Source: Sinorhizobium medicae (GTDB lineage Bacteria; Pseudomonadota; Alphaproteobacteria; Rhizobiales; Rhizobiaceae). Taken from it: a stretch of DNA of 64,000 nucleotides. Below the pieces are notes generated by a model. That model was not told the origin of the DNA, did no database searches, and worked only from the letters and a program-made list of their open reading frames with translations. This document shows positions 55,280 to 64,000 of this stretch, in pieces. The stretch is from contig NZ_VITA01000004.1 of assembly GCF_007827695.1 (NCBI RefSeq), positions 361,902 through 425,901 on the forward strand, given 5' to 3'. Numbering within the stretch: the stretch's first letter is position 1; every line of letters starts with the position of its first letter. A program made the translations under genes and the position numbers.

Positions 55280-55315
55280 AGCGCTCCCGAGATTTGCCCC
55301 TCATCCGCCGCCGGC

Positions 55316-55900
55316 CTATTTCGGGGCCCGTTTCGCCAGAATGCGCTGCAAGGTCCGCCGGTGCATGTTTAGCCGGCGCGCCGTTTCCGAAACATTGCGT
55401 TCGCACATTTCGTAGACGCGCTGGATATGCTCCCATCGGACGCGGTCCGCCGACATGGGGTTCTCCGGGGGCTCTACCCGTTCGCCCGGGCGCTGAATCA
55501 ATGCTGCGAGAATGTCATCGGCGTCCGCCGGTTTTGCCAGATAGTCGAGCGCTCCGAGCTTCACGGCGTTGACCGCGGTCGCGATATTACCATAACCCGT
55601 TAGAACGATCATCCGCGTGTCGTCGCGACGCCCGCGGATTGCCTCGATCACGTCGAGACCGCTGCCGTCGCCAAGGCGGAGATCGATGACTGCATGTTTC
55701 GGTGGCCGAGTCTTGGCTTTGGCTATGCCTTCGGCAACCGACTCGGCGATCTCTACCGCGAAGCCGCGCGCTTCCATCGCGCGGGCGAGGCGCCGCAGAA
55801 AAGCGGTGTCGTCATCGACGATCAGAAGGCTCTTGTCGGGTCCGATCAGGTCCGCATCCGCGGCGTGGGTGATTGGCGCAGGCGTCGACTTTTCGATCAT
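55316..55900 (-). CDS. actR: redox response regulator ActR (RegA/PrrA type)
   Basis: A 194-residue response regulator. The acidic pocket is VDDD (residues 28-31), the phospho-acceptor Asp73 in AVIDLRLGDGSG, followed by a proline-rich linker and a Fis-type helix-turn-helix at the end (ETARRLNMHRRTLQRILAKR). It is the partner of ActS, encoded 177 bp upstream on the same strand. ActSR controls microaerobic, CO2-fixation, denitrification and acid-tolerance genes in Sinorhizobium. Confidence 0.94.
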   Translation of the reverse strand: MIEKSTPAPITHAADADLIGPDKSLLIVDDDTAFLRRLARAMEARGFAVEIAESVAEGIAKAKTRPPKHAVIDLRLGDGSGLDVIEAIRGRRDDTRMIVLTGYGNIATAVNAVKLGALDYLAKPADADDILAALIQRPGERVEPPENPMSADRVRWEHIQRVYEMCERNVSETARRLNMHRRTLQRILAKRAPK

Positions 55901-56077
55901 TTCTCAAACCCCTACAGCGCCGCGCGTCCAGCCGGACGCGCAATGGCTTCTGTAACCTGTAACAGTTTCCGCATGTCCTTTGAACGGTGGGACCAAAGGA
56001 ACTGCAGTCGGCAAGCTGTTGTTTTGCCGGCAGTCATGTGGGTTTTCCCACGCTTGTCTTCAATAAACTGCCAAAAG

Positions 56078-57379
56078 TCATTTCGCCAGTTTCGAGTCCA
56101 TCAGCGCGCGCGGCCATTCGACGCTGACCCGGGCACCCGGGTGTTTGGCTCCACCGTTCTCGAAGCGCAGCCGGGCACCCGAACGCTCGAGCAGCGTCTT
56201 GGCGATGAAGAGCCCGAGCCCGAGCCCGCCGGCACTGTCGTCCTTCTGACGCCGCGTCACATAGGGTTCGCCGATCCGCGCCAGGATATCCGGCGAAAAA
56301 CCTTCGCCGTCGTCTTCGATCGTCACCCGTACGCGCTCGGGCGTGTGCTCCGTCGTGACCGTCACTTTCTTGCGCGCATAGTCGACCGCGTTTTCCAGCA
56401 GGTTTCCCAGGCCATAGAGAATGCCTGCATTGCGGATGCCGACGGGCTCCGTGGCGCGTTCGCCCTGCTCCTTCAGCTCGATTTCGATTCCGAATTCGCG
56501 ATGCGGCGCCATCACCTCCTCGATAAGGGACGAGAGCGGCAGAAGTCGCATATGTTCCTCGCTCTCCGAAGAAAGCGTCGTGAGCCGCCTCAGTATGTCT
56601 CGGCAGCGCTCGCTCTGGCTGCGCAGGAGGTGGACGTCTTCGCCGAAACGAGGATCGTCGCCGAGCTCCCGTTCCATCTCCTTGGCTACGACGCTGATCG
56701 TCGCAAGCGGCGTTCCGAGTTCGTGCGCGGCGGCGGCTGCGAGCCCGTCGAGTTGCGACAGGTGCTTTTCGCGCTGGAGCACGAGTTCGGTGGCGGTCAG
56801 CGCTTCTGACAGTTCGCTTGCCTCGAGCGATACACGGTAGGTGTAGAATGCTGCGAACGCCGTCATCGAGACGATCGCGAACCAGATGCCGGCCGTCAGC
56901 ACGTGCGGGATCAGCAGAACGGTCCCCGGATACCAGGGCAGCTGGAAGGGCGAGAAGGCGAGCGCGGTGACGCCCACGACGGCAAACACGGCCAGCACGA
57001 TGCTGTGAGGCTTCGGCTGCGAGGCCGAAGAGATGATGACCGGAACGCAGAGAAGCGGCGCAAAGGGGTTGGCAAGCCCGCCGGTGATGAAGAGCAAGGC
57101 GGTGAGTTGCGCCAGATCCAGGCCGAGCAGGGCGAAAGCGGCCGGCGGCGTCAGCCGCTGCGTAGGCGGAAACCGCAATGTGAGAATGACGTTGACGAGT
57201 GCCAGGCAGGCAATCAGAACCGAACAGGGGACGATCGGCAGGGGGAACTGCAGCCAAAGCGCCGTGACGATAACGGCTAGCAATTGTCCGCCCACCGCCA
57301 GCCAGCGCAGCCGCACGAGCGTCTGAAGTCTGAGGCTGCGATTGCTGTTCAGGTCATTGTAGAGCGTTGAGGCTGCCAT
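56078..57379 (-). CDS. actS: redox sensor histidine kinase ActS (RegB/PrrB type)
   Basis: A 433-residue sensor kinase with about six N-terminal membrane helices. The quinone-sensing heptapeptide GGLANPF is at 100-106, the phospho-accepting His219 in AAAAAHELGTPLA, and the redox-active cysteine of the RegB family at Cys259 (RSQSERCRDILRR). The ATPase core has DDGEGFSPDIL and GGLGLGLFIAK. All three RegB hallmarks are intact, so it should respond to quinone and thiol redox state. Confidence 0.94.
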   Translation of the reverse strand: MAASTLYNDLNSNRSLRLQTLVRLRWLAVGGQLLAVIVTALWLQFPLPIVPCSVLIACLALVNVILTLRFPPTQRLTPPAAFALLGLDLAQLTALLFITGGLANPFAPLLCVPVIISSASQPKPHSIVLAVFAVVGVTALAFSPFQLPWYPGTVLLIPHVLTAGIWFAIVSMTAFAAFYTYRVSLEASELSEALTATELVLQREKHLSQLDGLAAAAAHELGTPLATISVVAKEMERELGDDPRFGEDVHLLRSQSERCRDILRRLTTLSSESEEHMRLLPLSSLIEEVMAPHREFGIEIELKEQGERATEPVGIRNAGILYGLGNLLENAVDYARKKVTVTTEHTPERVRVTIEDDGEGFSPDILARIGEPYVTRRQKDDSAGGLGLGLFIAKTLLERSGARLRFENGGAKHPGARVSVEWPRALMDSKLAK

Positions 57380-57467
57380 GCGTTTCCATTCCGCGATGCG
57401 GCCGCATGCGGCCGCATCAGTTCGTCCTACCGAACTTTATGCCGAACCCGGCAATTATCAAATGGGG

Positions 57468-59933
57468 TTAAGCGCCGCGTGGCTTGGCGCGCGTTGTCGG
57501 CATGGCGTTGGCGGGATCCTCCGGCCAGGGGTGTTTCGGATAGCGGCCGCGCATGTCGGCTCTGACGTCCTTCCACGATCCCGCCCAGAAACCGGGAAGG
57601 TCTCGGGTGGTCTGGATCGGGCGATGGCCGGGTGAAATCAGTTCGAGAAGCAACGGCAGCTTCCCGGCGCCGATCGTCGGATGCGCTTTCAGCCCGAAGA
57701 GCTCCTGAACGCGGATCGACAGCAGCGGTTCACTGCCGTCGTAGTGGATCGGATGACGCTGTCCTGTCGGCGCTTCGAAATGCGTAGGTGCTAACCTTGC
57801 AAGGTCGCGCTGAAGTTCGAAGGGAACGATCGACAGGAGGCCCTCGGCGAGATCCCGACCTTTGATTCCGTCAATGCCGCCGGCTTCCGCCTGGAAGGGG
57901 ACGAACCATTCGTCGAGGCGAGACATCAGCATCGCGTCGGACATGTCGGGCCAGGGTTCGCCGATGGAGCGGTGCAGGAAGCCGATGCGGTCGCGTAGCT
58001 GCTCCACCTCCTTCGGGAACGGGACAGCGGCAAGCCCCAACTGACGAATACCGTCGGCGAGCGCTCGAGCCGCCGCCTCGCCTCTCGGGCGCGGCAGGGG
58101 TCTTTCCTCGAAGATGATCGCCCCGAGCCGTGTCACCCGGCGCGCGCGCACCTGCCGGCTTGCCCGATCGAAAAAGCTCTGTTCTTCGGTAACGATCGCT
58201 TTCGGCATATGCGCCTCGACGTCCTCACGGGTGACCTCGGCGGCTGCTAGCACGCGCTGGGCGCCGGCTCTTCCGGTAAGGTCGGCAATGATCAGCATTT
58301 CGGCCGCCGCAAGCCGCTCGATTTCGGGAAGCTCGGCGCCGCGTCCGTTTGCCATGACGAAGCGCCCGCGCCCGCCGCGTTGCAGCGCAATGCGGTCCGG
58401 AAAGGCGTGCATCAGCAAGGTTCCAGGCAGAGCTGCGCCGGAGGCCGGCTTCTTCGATGCGCCGAGATCTGCGGCCATTCGCCTTGCCAAGCCCCTCGCG
58501 GCTTCGGCGCGATCGCTTCGCTCGCTGCGGAACCGGCGCAGCCGCTCCTCGATATCGACGCTGTTGCCGCCGAGCCCTTGCTCGGTGAGCATCACCGCGA
58601 TCAGGCACGCCTCCTGTGCCCGTCCTTCTTCGGCGGCAGCGACCGCCATTGCCGCAAGCCGAACCGGCAGCGCCAGATTGCGGATCTTACGGCCTCTGGA
58701 CGTCAGCGCGCCGCTGCTGTCGAGTGCGCCGAGTTCGACGAGCAGGTCGCGAGCCTCGCGCAAGGTCGTCTCCGGCGGCAGATCGAGGAACTTCAGCGCG
58801 GACGGATCGGCCACGCCCCAATGGGCAAGGTCGAGCAGCAGACCGGAGAGGTCGGTGGCCAGGATCTGCGGCGGTGTGAAAGCGGCGAGCGCGGCCGTCT
58901 GGCCGGAGTGCCACAGGCGGATTGCGATGCCCGGCTCCGTCCTTCCTGCGCGCCCGGCGCGCTGGTCGGCCGACGCTTTCGAAACGCGGACGGTCTCGAG
59001 GCGTGTGATGCCGGTCGCGGCTTCAAAGACCGGCAGACGCTGCAGCCCGCTGTCGACGACGATCCTGACGCCATCGATGGTGATCGAGGTCTCTGCGATC
59101 GAGGTCGCCAGCACGATCTTGCGCGTGCCCTTCGGGGCCGGCCGGATCGCCGCATCCTGTTCCTTCTGGCTCAGATTGCCGTAGAGCGGCACGATTGCTG
59201 TATCGTCTCCGAAGCGCCCGGCGAGACGCTCGGCCGTGCGTGCGATCTCCGCCTGGCCGGGGAGGAATGCGAGGATCGATCCTTCTTCGGATCGAAGCGC
59301 CTCGGCGATCGTGCGGACCATCGCATCTTCGATCCTTCCTCCGGTATCTCTGCTCGCGTAGCGGATTTCAATCGGAAAGCTCCGGCCTTCGCTTTTCAAA
59401 ACGAGCGCGTCGCCCATCATGCCGGCGATGCGTTCGACGTCGAGCGTTGCGGACATGACCACGATCCTGAGATCGTCGCGCAGCGCCGATTGTACATCGA
59501 GGGCCAGCGCCAAGCCGAAATCCGCGTCGAGCGAGCGCTCGTGGAACTCGTCGAAAAGCACCGCTGCTACGCCGGAAAGTTCGGGATCGTCGAGGATCAT
59601 CCGGCTAAAGACGCCCTCCGTTACCACTTCGATCCGGGTTTTCCCTGATATGCGGTTGTCCAGCCGCATGCGATAGCCCACGGTTTCGCCGACCTTCTCC
59701 CCCAGAAGTTCGGCCATGCGCCCCGCCGCGGCCCGTGCGGCGAGCCTTCGCGGTTCGAGCAGAATGATCCTGCCGTCGCCGCGCCACGGCTGGCCGAGCA
59801 GAAAGAGCGGTACCAGCGTCGTCTTGCCGGCGCCGGGCGGAGCCGACAGAACGGCGGATCGCGACGAATGGAGCGCTTCGCCGAGGTCGGGCAGAATCTC
59901 GCGGACAGGAAGTGCAGGAAGCGCGCGCATCAT
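57468..59933 (-). CDS. hrpB: ATP-dependent RNA helicase HrpB
   Basis: An 821-residue DExH-box helicase of the HrpB family. Walker A is APPGAGKTTLVPLFLL, the DEFH box FDEFHERSLDADFGLAL, motif III SATLD, motif VI SADQRAGRAGRTEPG. The C-terminal HrpB-specific domain follows. HrpB's cellular substrate is poorly defined. Its start overlaps the stop of the ABC transporter ATPase gene by 4 bp. Transcription continues toward actS, 88 bp downstream. Confidence 0.93.
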   Translation of the reverse strand: MMRALPALPVREILPDLGEALHSSRSAVLSAPPGAGKTTLVPLFLLGQPWRGDGRIILLEPRRLAARAAAGRMAELLGEKVGETVGYRMRLDNRISGKTRIEVVTEGVFSRMILDDPELSGVAAVLFDEFHERSLDADFGLALALDVQSALRDDLRIVVMSATLDVERIAGMMGDALVLKSEGRSFPIEIRYASRDTGGRIEDAMVRTIAEALRSEEGSILAFLPGQAEIARTAERLAGRFGDDTAIVPLYGNLSQKEQDAAIRPAPKGTRKIVLATSIAETSITIDGVRIVVDSGLQRLPVFEAATGITRLETVRVSKASADQRAGRAGRTEPGIAIRLWHSGQTAALAAFTPPQILATDLSGLLLDLAHWGVADPSALKFLDLPPETTLREARDLLVELGALDSSGALTSRGRKIRNLALPVRLAAMAVAAAEEGRAQEACLIAVMLTEQGLGGNSVDIEERLRRFRSERSDRAEAARGLARRMAADLGASKKPASGAALPGTLLMHAFPDRIALQRGGRGRFVMANGRGAELPEIERLAAAEMLIIADLTGRAGAQRVLAAAEVTREDVEAHMPKAIVTEEQSFFDRASRQVRARRVTRLGAIIFEERPLPRPRGEAAARALADGIRQLGLAAVPFPKEVEQLRDRIGFLHRSIGEPWPDMSDAMLMSRLDEWFVPFQAEAGGIDGIKGRDLAEGLLSIVPFELQRDLARLAPTHFEAPTGQRHPIHYDGSEPLLSIRVQELFGLKAHPTIGAGKLPLLLELISPGHRPIQTTRDLPGFWAGSWKDVRADMRGRYPKHPWPEDPANAMPTTRAKPRGA

Positions 59934-60613
59934 CCTTGCTCCTCCATCCCGATTTCGATCACGCGACCGCCTGCTGCTTCCGCATCGGCGCTGTCATGGG
60001 TGACGAGAATAGTCGGCAGTCCCGCCGACCTTGCCTTCGAAAAAACGAGTTCGCGCGTCTGCTCCCTGAGCGCCGCATCGAGCTTGGAGAAAGGTTCGTC
60101 GAGAAGCAGGAACCGCGGATGCGAAACGAGCACCCTTTGCAGCGCCACCCGTGCTTTCTGGCCGCCGGAAAGCGTGTCCGGGTCGCGGTCGTAGAAACCA
60201 CCCAGGCCGACTTCGTCGAGGGCCGCTTCCGCCAGACGGCGACGTGCGCTCCGCCCTTTGACCGCAGCCGGTATGGCAAAGACGATGTTGCCGCCGACGG
60301 AGAGGTGGGGAAAGAGCAGCGGATCCTGGAACAGGATGCCTGCGTGGCGTTGATTGGCGGCAATCTCCGTCAGGTCCCTGGTTCCGATCAGGACACGGCC
60401 GCCGGCGTCGAAAGCCGGATCGAGAAAGCCGCCCACGAAGGCGAGCAGGCTCGACTTGCCGGAGCCGGAAGGGCCCATGATCGTCAATACCTCACCAGGC
60501 GCAATACCCGCCGTAAGCGCGATCAGCATCCTGCCGCCCAGACGGATCGTAATGTTCGAGAGCGTCAGGCATGCTGTGTTGTTCGCAGATTTTGTCCCGG
60601 CATTTTCCCGCAT
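59930..60613 (-). CDS. ynjD: YnjD-like ABC transporter ATP-binding protein
   Basis: A 227-residue ATPase with Walker A GPSGSGKSSLLAF, Q-loop GILFQDPLLFPHLS, signature LSGGQKARVALQRVL and Walker B FLLLDEPFSKLD. It belongs with the permease and binding-protein genes directly upstream (1 bp and overlap spacing). Thiamine ThiQ is the nearest well-known relative, but the binding protein is YnjB-like rather than ThiB-like, so I use ynjD. The 4 bp overlap with hrpB is probably incidental coupling. Confidence 0.8.
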   Translation of the reverse strand: MRENAGTKSANNTACLTLSNITIRLGGRMLIALTAGIAPGEVLTIMGPSGSGKSSLLAFVGGFLDPAFDAGGRVLIGTRDLTEIAANQRHAGILFQDPLLFPHLSVGGNIVFAIPAAVKGRSARRRLAEAALDEVGLGGFYDRDPDTLSGGQKARVALQRVLVSHPRFLLLDEPFSKLDAALREQTRELVFSKARSAGLPTILVTHDSADAEAAGGRVIEIGMEEQG

Positions 60614-62311
60614 TCACGTCCTCATGAGCCGCCGGTTGCGGAATAGCAACTGGGGCCCGAGCGACGCAATGAAAAACGCGAGAAACGGCAGGAGCCCCTG
60701 CACCAAAGCATAGATGCCGATGACCCGTCGGTCGCCGCCCGAGGAGAGTGCGACCGCTTCGGTCGTGATCGTCGTCAGACGCCCGGATCCGATAAGCAGT
60801 GTCGGCAGATAGAGACTGACCGACACCGCGAAGCCGACGGCGAGCGCCGTGAGGCAGGGGCGCAAGAGCAATGGCAGCCGGACGGTGAACAGGATGGACA
60901 GCGCGGACTTGCCGAAGCCGGCGGCGATTCTTTCAAAGCGCGGATCCAACGCTTGCCAGGGGGCTGACAACGACAGAAGGACATACGGGAGGACGAAAAT
61001 GAAATGAACCGCCAGCACGCTCGCGAAACCCGGCAAAAGACCGGCTGAGAGCATCAGGACCTGCAGCCCGAATACGAAACTGATCTCGGGGACGAGCAAG
61101 GGAAGATAGAGCAGCCGATAGCCGGGATTCCTTTGTCCCGCGGCAGTGCCGTTGCGATAGAGCAGGAGGATCGTAAACAGGAGCGACAGCAACGCTGCGC
61201 AGAGAGCAAGCGCGATCGTGGTGCCAAACGACGTCCGAAGTTGAGGCAGCGTGCGCATCCAGGTTTTCGAGGTGAGACTTCCGGGGAGTGCATCGGGAAA
61301 GGGCCAGAGACCAGCAAAGGACCAGATCGACAGCAGGCCGAGCCCCGCGAAGATGGCGGCCGTACAAGCGGTCATGACGAGGGCGGCCGCGGCGCGAAGG
61401 GCGCCGTCCCGTGCAAGGCGCCGTCCCGAAAAAATCAGGCGTTCAAGGACGGCCTTGCCGATCCGTTCCAGCACGATCCAGATCGCCATTGCCGCGACCA
61501 CGACTCCAATTTGCAGGAAAGCCCCCGCCGATGCGAGGAATCGCGCGCCGAGCTCAGGCGATCCCGTCCATTGCGCGATGCGCACCGGCAATGTAGGCGG
61601 CAGCTTCGGCCCGAGGATCATCGCCACGTCGACGACGGAGACGGAATAGACGAGCACGGCGAAGACCGGCAAGCGGATCTGGCGGTAGAGGGCCGGCCAA
61701 AGGCAGACGGCGAAGCCGGCAATGCGTCCGTATCCGAGCGCGGCCGCGAGGCGCCGGGCTCTGATCAGCGGAAGTTGCGGCAGAGCGGCAAGCGTCACCA
61801 GAAAGAGAAACGGAACCTCTTTGACGAGGAGCCCGGCAATCATCGTGAGCGCGAAGGGGTCGTTGGGAAGGGGCCAGTCCGGCGGTCGCGTGAACCCCGT
61901 CAACTCCGGCGAAATCAGCCGGAGCAGGAAACCGGACGGGGCGACGAGGAAGGCCAGCGCAAAGGCGGCGGCCGCATGCGGAACCGCCAGCAAGGGAGAG
62001 ACGAGATGCTGAATGCGGGCGAAAAGGCGCGTGCCGGCAAAGCCCGCGACGAACGCGCCCACGATCGATATCGCCCCGGCGGTGGTCAGCAAACCGGCTG
62101 CGAGACCGGTCAGGACCGAGCGAAGGATGTGCGGCTGGCCGGCGAGTTCGGCGATGTGGGCAAGCGTGACGCGAGATCCACCGAGCGCCGGCAGGTAGCC
62201 GAAGGCCGGCAGAACCGTGCCTGCAATCCCGGCGAGGACAGGAAGGCCCAGAATGAAGGCGAGGAGCGCGTTTCCGCCTGAAGTGCGTCGCACTTCAGTT
62301 GGCCGCGCCAT
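60614..62311 (-). CDS. ynjC: YnjC-like ABC transporter permease
   Basis: A 565-residue fused permease with about twelve membrane helices in two homologous halves, each with a binding-protein-dependent transport loop (YGRIAGFAVCLWPALYRQIR in the first, GFGKSALSILFTVRLPLL in the second). The fused arrangement is as in ThiP and YnjC. Its start overlaps the binding-protein stop by 17 bp. The substrate of YnjBCD systems is not established. Confidence 0.78.
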   Translation of the reverse strand: MARPTEVRRTSGGNALLAFILGLPVLAGIAGTVLPAFGYLPALGGSRVTLAHIAELAGQPHILRSVLTGLAAGLLTTAGAISIVGAFVAGFAGTRLFARIQHLVSPLLAVPHAAAAFALAFLVAPSGFLLRLISPELTGFTRPPDWPLPNDPFALTMIAGLLVKEVPFLFLVTLAALPQLPLIRARRLAAALGYGRIAGFAVCLWPALYRQIRLPVFAVLVYSVSVVDVAMILGPKLPPTLPVRIAQWTGSPELGARFLASAGAFLQIGVVVAAMAIWIVLERIGKAVLERLIFSGRRLARDGALRAAAALVMTACTAAIFAGLGLLSIWSFAGLWPFPDALPGSLTSKTWMRTLPQLRTSFGTTIALALCAALLSLLFTILLLYRNGTAAGQRNPGYRLLYLPLLVPEISFVFGLQVLMLSAGLLPGFASVLAVHFIFVLPYVLLSLSAPWQALDPRFERIAAGFGKSALSILFTVRLPLLLRPCLTALAVGFAVSVSLYLPTLLIGSGRLTTITTEAVALSSGGDRRVIGIYALVQGLLPFLAFFIASLGPQLLFRNRRLMRT

Positions 62312-63521
62312 AGCGCCGGATCCACTCGGTTTCGATCCGTGTCATCCAGTCCGGATGCGGTTCGTCGAGCGCGGGACCAAGTTTGTCGGGAGGAAGCGTT
62401 GCAATGCCGAGCTCCAGACGCTCGAAGGCGGATCGGTCGGCTGCCGGAAGTTTTGAGAGGGAGAGAACTGTGGGATCCCCCCAGACCTTCGGGTCCTGCT
62501 TGCGAAGCTGTGCCTCGGGCGAGAGGAGAAAATCGGCAAGCAGAAGCGCGCCGGCCTTCGCCGTCGCATTGTAGGGAATGGCGACGAAATGCGTGTTACC
62601 AAGCGTGCCGCCTGAAAAGACGAAGGAACGCACCGTTTCCGGCAGCTCGCCATCGGCGATGGCGGAGGAGGCTTCTGCGGGGTTGAAGGCGAAGATGATG
62701 TCGAGCTCGCCGTCGGCGAGCTTCTGCTTCATGTCCGCATAGTTCTGCGGGAAGGCCTTGCCCTTTCGCCACAAGTGCGGCGTGAGCTTGTCGAGATAGT
62801 CAAACAAGGGCGCCACATCCGTATCGAAAGTAGCGTCGTCAACGGGTGTCTGCAGCTTGCTCCTGTCCGAGACGACTTCGCTCAGCACCTGCTTCAGGAA
62901 GGAAGATCCGGTGAAATCCGGTGGTTGCGGGTAGGAGAAGCGCCCTGGATTGGCTTCAGCCCATTTCAGAAGATCCGCCGCGGAATCAGGCAATTCGGTC
63001 GCCTGGGTGCGCGCCTGATCGTAGAAGAACACGAGCTTGGCGCCGCCCCAGGGGCTCTCCAGCCCTTCGGTCGGAATGGTAAAATCGGTCAGCACCGTCG
63101 GCTTGTTTTCCGTGTCGACATAGCGCCAGTTCGGCAGTTTCGTTGCCCAGTCGGGCCCGTAAAGCAGCCCTTCACGCTTCATGGCGGCGAAATTCTCGCC
63201 GTTGATCCACACCAGATCGACCGCGCCGTGCTCGTCTTTTCCTGCCGCTTTCTCCGCAAGCACAGTCCCGGCCGCTTTGGCGGTGTCGTCGAGCTTCACA
63301 TGAACGACGGTCACGCCGTAACGGCTCTTCATCTCGTCGCCGGCCCATTCGATGTAGGCGTTGATATTTGCAGCGCCTCCCCAGGCGTTGAAATAGACCG
63401 TCTGACCCCTGGCTTGTGCAACGACCGCTTTCCACTTGCCTGGGTCCGCGGAGAAGGCCCCCGCGGCGAGGCCAAGCGACAGCATTGCCGCGGCGATCAT
63501 TTTTCCGACCAGCCTGATCAT
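62295..63521 (-). CDS. ynjB: YnjB-like ABC transporter substrate-binding protein
   Basis: A 408-residue exported solute-binding protein with a signal peptide (LVGKMIAAAMLSLGLAAGAF, probable cleavage near SA-DP) and a type II binding fold. GQTVYFNAWGG, VDLVWINGENFAAM and LLYGPDWATKLPNW are typical of the YnjB family rather than ThiB. The size and the linked fused permease and ATPase support a YnjBCD importer. The ligand is unknown. It is the first gene of the operon, upstream of the rRNA promoter region and divergent from it. Confidence 0.8.
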   Translation of the reverse strand: MIRLVGKMIAAAMLSLGLAAGAFSADPGKWKAVVAQARGQTVYFNAWGGAANINAYIEWAGDEMKSRYGVTVVHVKLDDTAKAAGTVLAEKAAGKDEHGAVDLVWINGENFAAMKREGLLYGPDWATKLPNWRYVDTENKPTVLTDFTIPTEGLESPWGGAKLVFFYDQARTQATELPDSAADLLKWAEANPGRFSYPQPPDFTGSSFLKQVLSEVVSDRSKLQTPVDDATFDTDVAPLFDYLDKLTPHLWRKGKAFPQNYADMKQKLADGELDIIFAFNPAEASSAIADGELPETVRSFVFSGGTLGNTHFVAIPYNATAKAGALLLADFLLSPEAQLRKQDPKVWGDPTVLSLSKLPAADRSAFERLELGIATLPPDKLGPALDEPHPDWMTRIETEWIRRYGAAN

Positions 63522-64000
63522 AGCGCTCCTTCCCTGTCTGGTGCCGCCGAGGGTAAGACAAGGGCGGGCCGCGTCAATGCATGCAGCCCTCCACCAGCGT
63601 CACGTTTCGGTGAGACGCGTCTTGGCTCTCGACTGCGCCGAATTCATGCGGCGCACGGCCCCTTGAAAAGCGGGGCTGCGTTAACCATATAGACCTCAAT
63701 CCCCGGAAGCGCCGAAAGTCCGTAAAGCGGACCCGAATTGGTAGAGGCATTGGACGACTTTTCGCGCCAACGAAAATAACCATTCAAAAACAGCCACTTA
63801 CGATTTTCTCGTAATTTTTTGAAATTGGTTGTTGACTGGGGAAAGGGCTGGGGTCTATAAGCCCGATCACTGACGAGGGCGGCGGCGCTGCTGGCGACGA
63901 TGCCTTTCGCTCTAGGGTTTCCTTGATTGGCGGATGCTGATTTTGGGGTTGGGACTTTCGGGTTTTGGCCTTTAGGGGACTGTTGACGGGGATTTCACTC
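63522..64000. other. intergenic region leading to a ribosomal RNA operon (479 bp)
   Basis: No gene is seen. Apart from the promoter at 63832, the region holds a TTAACCAT octamer at 63681-63688 and an untranslated-looking leader from about 63867 to the edge. The rRNA identity is inferred from the promoter and leader style; no 16S sequence is inside the window. Confidence 0.6.
63800..63860 (+). promoter_or_regulatory. strong rRNA-type promoter with AT-rich upstream element
   Basis: TTGACT (63832-63837) and CTATAA (63855-63860) are exactly 17 bp apart. The 30 bp before the -35 (63800-63830) are AT-rich like an UP element, and a GC-rich leader without open frame follows. A second TTGACG at 63983-63988 may be a tandem promoter whose -10 lies outside the window. 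Confidence 0.65.

Noticed and set aside
59930..63521. Annotation of the ABC importer as thiamine ThiBPQ
   Set aside because: The binding protein resembles YnjB, and no THI-box-like leader is seen upstream.
63681..63688. TTAACCAT octamer before the rRNA-type promoter as a CtrA site
   Set aside because: A single half-site 150 bp from the promoter with no nearby GANTC or second half-site is weak evidence.

Overview
The window is a high-GC alphaproteobacterial chromosome segment, most probably from Sinorhizobium (Ensifer), close to S. meliloti or S. medicae. This rests on recognised proteins (ExoS/ChvG of 595 residues with His368, ChvI, ATP-dependent PckA of 536 residues, ActS/ActR, DivL, short HPr kinase), on the gene order (trpFBA-accD-folC; hprK-PTS EIIA-HPr-ahcY next to chvGI and pckA; hisB-hisH-hisA-hisF-hisE-coaA beside hslVU), and on intergenic palindromes starting TAGAGCGGGATGAGG that I remember from this genus. 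The species cannot be fixed from the sequence alone. Almost all genes are core chromosomal genes; I see no insertion sequence, prophage, tRNA or CRISPR array.

Layout. 1-8358: a sugar or sugar-acid uptake and catabolic cluster, with a divergent FCD-type GntR regulator cut by the left edge, a UxaA-family dehydratase, an aldo/keto reductase, a ribose-type ABC importer and a zinc dehydrogenase; a 10+10 bp inverted repeat sits on the promoter between regulator and operon. 8446-9035: an antitoxin gene beside a scrambled ParE-like toxin. 9267-12035: intracellular PHB depolymerase, a DUF2852 membrane protein and a YgjP-type metalloprotease. 12192-17372: trpF-trpB-trpA-accD-folC (tryptophan end steps, fatty-acid initiation, folate). 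17514-29401, minus strand: trxA, the AddAB recombination nuclease, a MurU-like nucleotidyltransferase, a TsaE-AmgK fusion and the tyrosine pseudokinase DivL.

29705-35249, minus strand: ahcY, HPr, EIIA(Man), HprK, ChvG and ChvI, linking SAM recycling, the regulatory PTS and the envelope/acid two-component system. A near-perfect 28 bp palindrome lies upstream of ahcY. 35590-39029, plus strand: pckA, arfB, a BON-LysM protein and alkB. 39206-43860, minus strand: coaA-hisE-hisF-hisA-hisH-DUF2628-hisB. 44177-46549, plus strand: hslV, an acetyltransferase gene and hslU in overlapping frames. 46738-53787, plus strand: a DUF1402 protein, a P450, a lone hydantoinase A-type protein and malate synthase G. 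53885-63521: an L,D-transpeptidase lipoprotein, MmcB, the ActSR redox two-component pair, HrpB helicase and a YnjBCD-type ABC importer. The right end (63832 onward) has a textbook strong promoter with an AT-rich upstream element, which I read as the promoter and leader of a ribosomal RNA operon lying just outside the window.

I do not find a clearly undescribed multi-gene system. The best leads are regulatory or structural: the ahcY palindrome, the divergent operator at 854-885, palindromic mosaics abutting gene ends (four genes end in TAGAGC), the scrambled toxin, lytic-transglycosylase-like motifs in the DUF1402 protein, and the DivL upstream region carrying CtrA-like and GANTC sites.
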